From: Verrucomicrobiota bacterium
GTDB taxonomy: Bacteria; Verrucomicrobiota; Verrucomicrobiia; Chthoniobacterales; Xiphinematobacteraceae
Direction: 5' to 3'
DNA: 6,535 bases
NCBI GenBank assembly: GCA_003176035.1
Contig: PSRL01000197.1
Location: forward strand, 1-6,535
Shown here: piece after piece, positions 6,314 through 6,535 of the stretch
Numbering within the stretch: position 1 is the first letter of the stretch
How the letters are laid out: each line of letters begins with the position of its first letter
The notes under the pieces: generated by a model
Database searches by the model: none
Told to the model about the DNA's origin: nothing
The model's input: the letters and a program-made list of their open reading frames with translations, nothing else
Program-made: the position numbers and the translations under genes

Positions 6314-6517
6314 TTCTCAGGAAAATAAAAAATTGCCCGCATTCGTTTGGATTTCAATTTTTACTGGCAGTTACAAGAAAATGCTTTAAACTTTCACACC
6401 TGCTAGAAACTTTAAGAAAACAAAAAGCCCAGCATAGTAGCTAGCTTGTAGCATATCATCGGTGAGTTAATAAATTAAATGCTCGGGAAGATTTGGTCAT
6501 CGAAGGCACCTTTTCAT
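6314..6517. other. Divergent intergenic region between rnr and the tRNA
   Basis: This AT-rich spacer must carry the leftward rnr promoter and probably a rightward tRNA promoter. I found no convincing consensus pair for either. For rnr, TTGAAA (6357-6352, minus) is a possible -35 but has only AT-runs downstream. For the tRNA, TTGTAG (6446-6451) followed by TAATAA/TAAATT near 6468-6476 and then a GC-rich CTCGGG is possible but weak. No open reading frame here looks real. Confidence 0.5.
6382..6413. repeat. Short direct repeat with a 19-base period
   Basis: TGCTTTAAACTTT (6382-6394) recurs as TGCTAGAAACTTT (6401-6413), with 11 of 13 bases identical and offset by 19 bases. A second pair, AGCATA at 6431 and 6450, has the same 19-base offset. 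Both lie in the rnr/tRNA spacer. Tandem sites for a regulator are conceivable, but chance is a real alternative in AT-rich DNA. Confidence 0.35.
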
Positions 6518-6535
6518 GCGGGTGTAGTTCAATGG
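6518..6535 (+). tRNA. tRNA, probably tRNA-Gly, 5' end only
   Basis: The last 18 bases, GCGGGTGTAGTTCAATGG, match the 5' end of many bacterial tRNA-Gly genes: a 7-base acceptor strand (GCGGGTG), TA at positions 8-9, then the D-stem GTTC and the start of the D-loop with AATGG. The anticodon and 3' half lie outside the window, so the isoacceptor (GCC is the usual one for this 5' sequence) cannot be confirmed. It is divergent from rnr. Confidence 0.75.

Overview
The window is 6,535 bases of ordinary-looking bacterial chromosome. Four protein genes, all on the minus strand, fill most of it, and the first 18 bases of a plus-strand tRNA gene sit at the right edge. In transcription order (right to left) the genes are RNase R (rnr, 704 aa), a 72-residue PUR-domain nucleic-acid-binding protein, pyruvate phosphate dikinase (ppdK, 949 aa) and the N-terminal 218 residues of a TRAM-domain, iron-sulfur RNA uracil methyltransferase of the RlmD/TrmA family, cut by the left edge. 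The gaps between them are 98, 198 and 178 bases, so they are colinear but not a tight operon. No stretch without a gene exceeds about 205 bases.

The organism cannot be fixed from the sequence. Four features suggest a deep-branching bacterium of the PVC kind (Verrucomicrobia and relatives): a single-PUR protein of the type common in Bacteroidetes, spirochaetes and Verrucomicrobia; two GTG-initiated genes; weak or absent Shine-Dalgarno sequences; and a histone-like lysine-rich tail on an enzyme. This is inference, and I would not rely on it without a database search.

Layout. 1-655: partial RNA methyltransferase. 656-833: spacer with a 48-nt hairpin just after the ppdK stop; it pairs completely only in the minus-strand transcript, thanks to G-U pairs. 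834-3683: ppdK with a lysine-rich N-terminal extension of about 55 residues. 3684-3881: ppdK promoter region, with a candidate TATAAT box and a cluster of direct and inverted repeats that could be an operator. 3882-4100: PUR protein. 4101-4198: spacer with a 16-bp perfect palindrome just after the rnr stop. 4199-6313: rnr. 6314-6517: divergent spacer between rnr and the tRNA. 6518 onward: start of a tRNA, probably tRNA-Gly.

Three of the four proteins act on nucleic acid (exonuclease, PUR-domain binder, RNA methyltransferase). The fourth, PPDK, is a central-carbon enzyme that interconverts pyruvate and phosphoenolpyruvate. I see no mobile element, CRISPR array, phage gene, defence locus or clearly new system. 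The best leads are the basic tail on PPDK, the serine at its regulatory threonine position, the repeat cluster upstream of ppdK, the G-U-rich hairpin after ppdK, and the compact, cysteine-containing middle of the methyltransferase.
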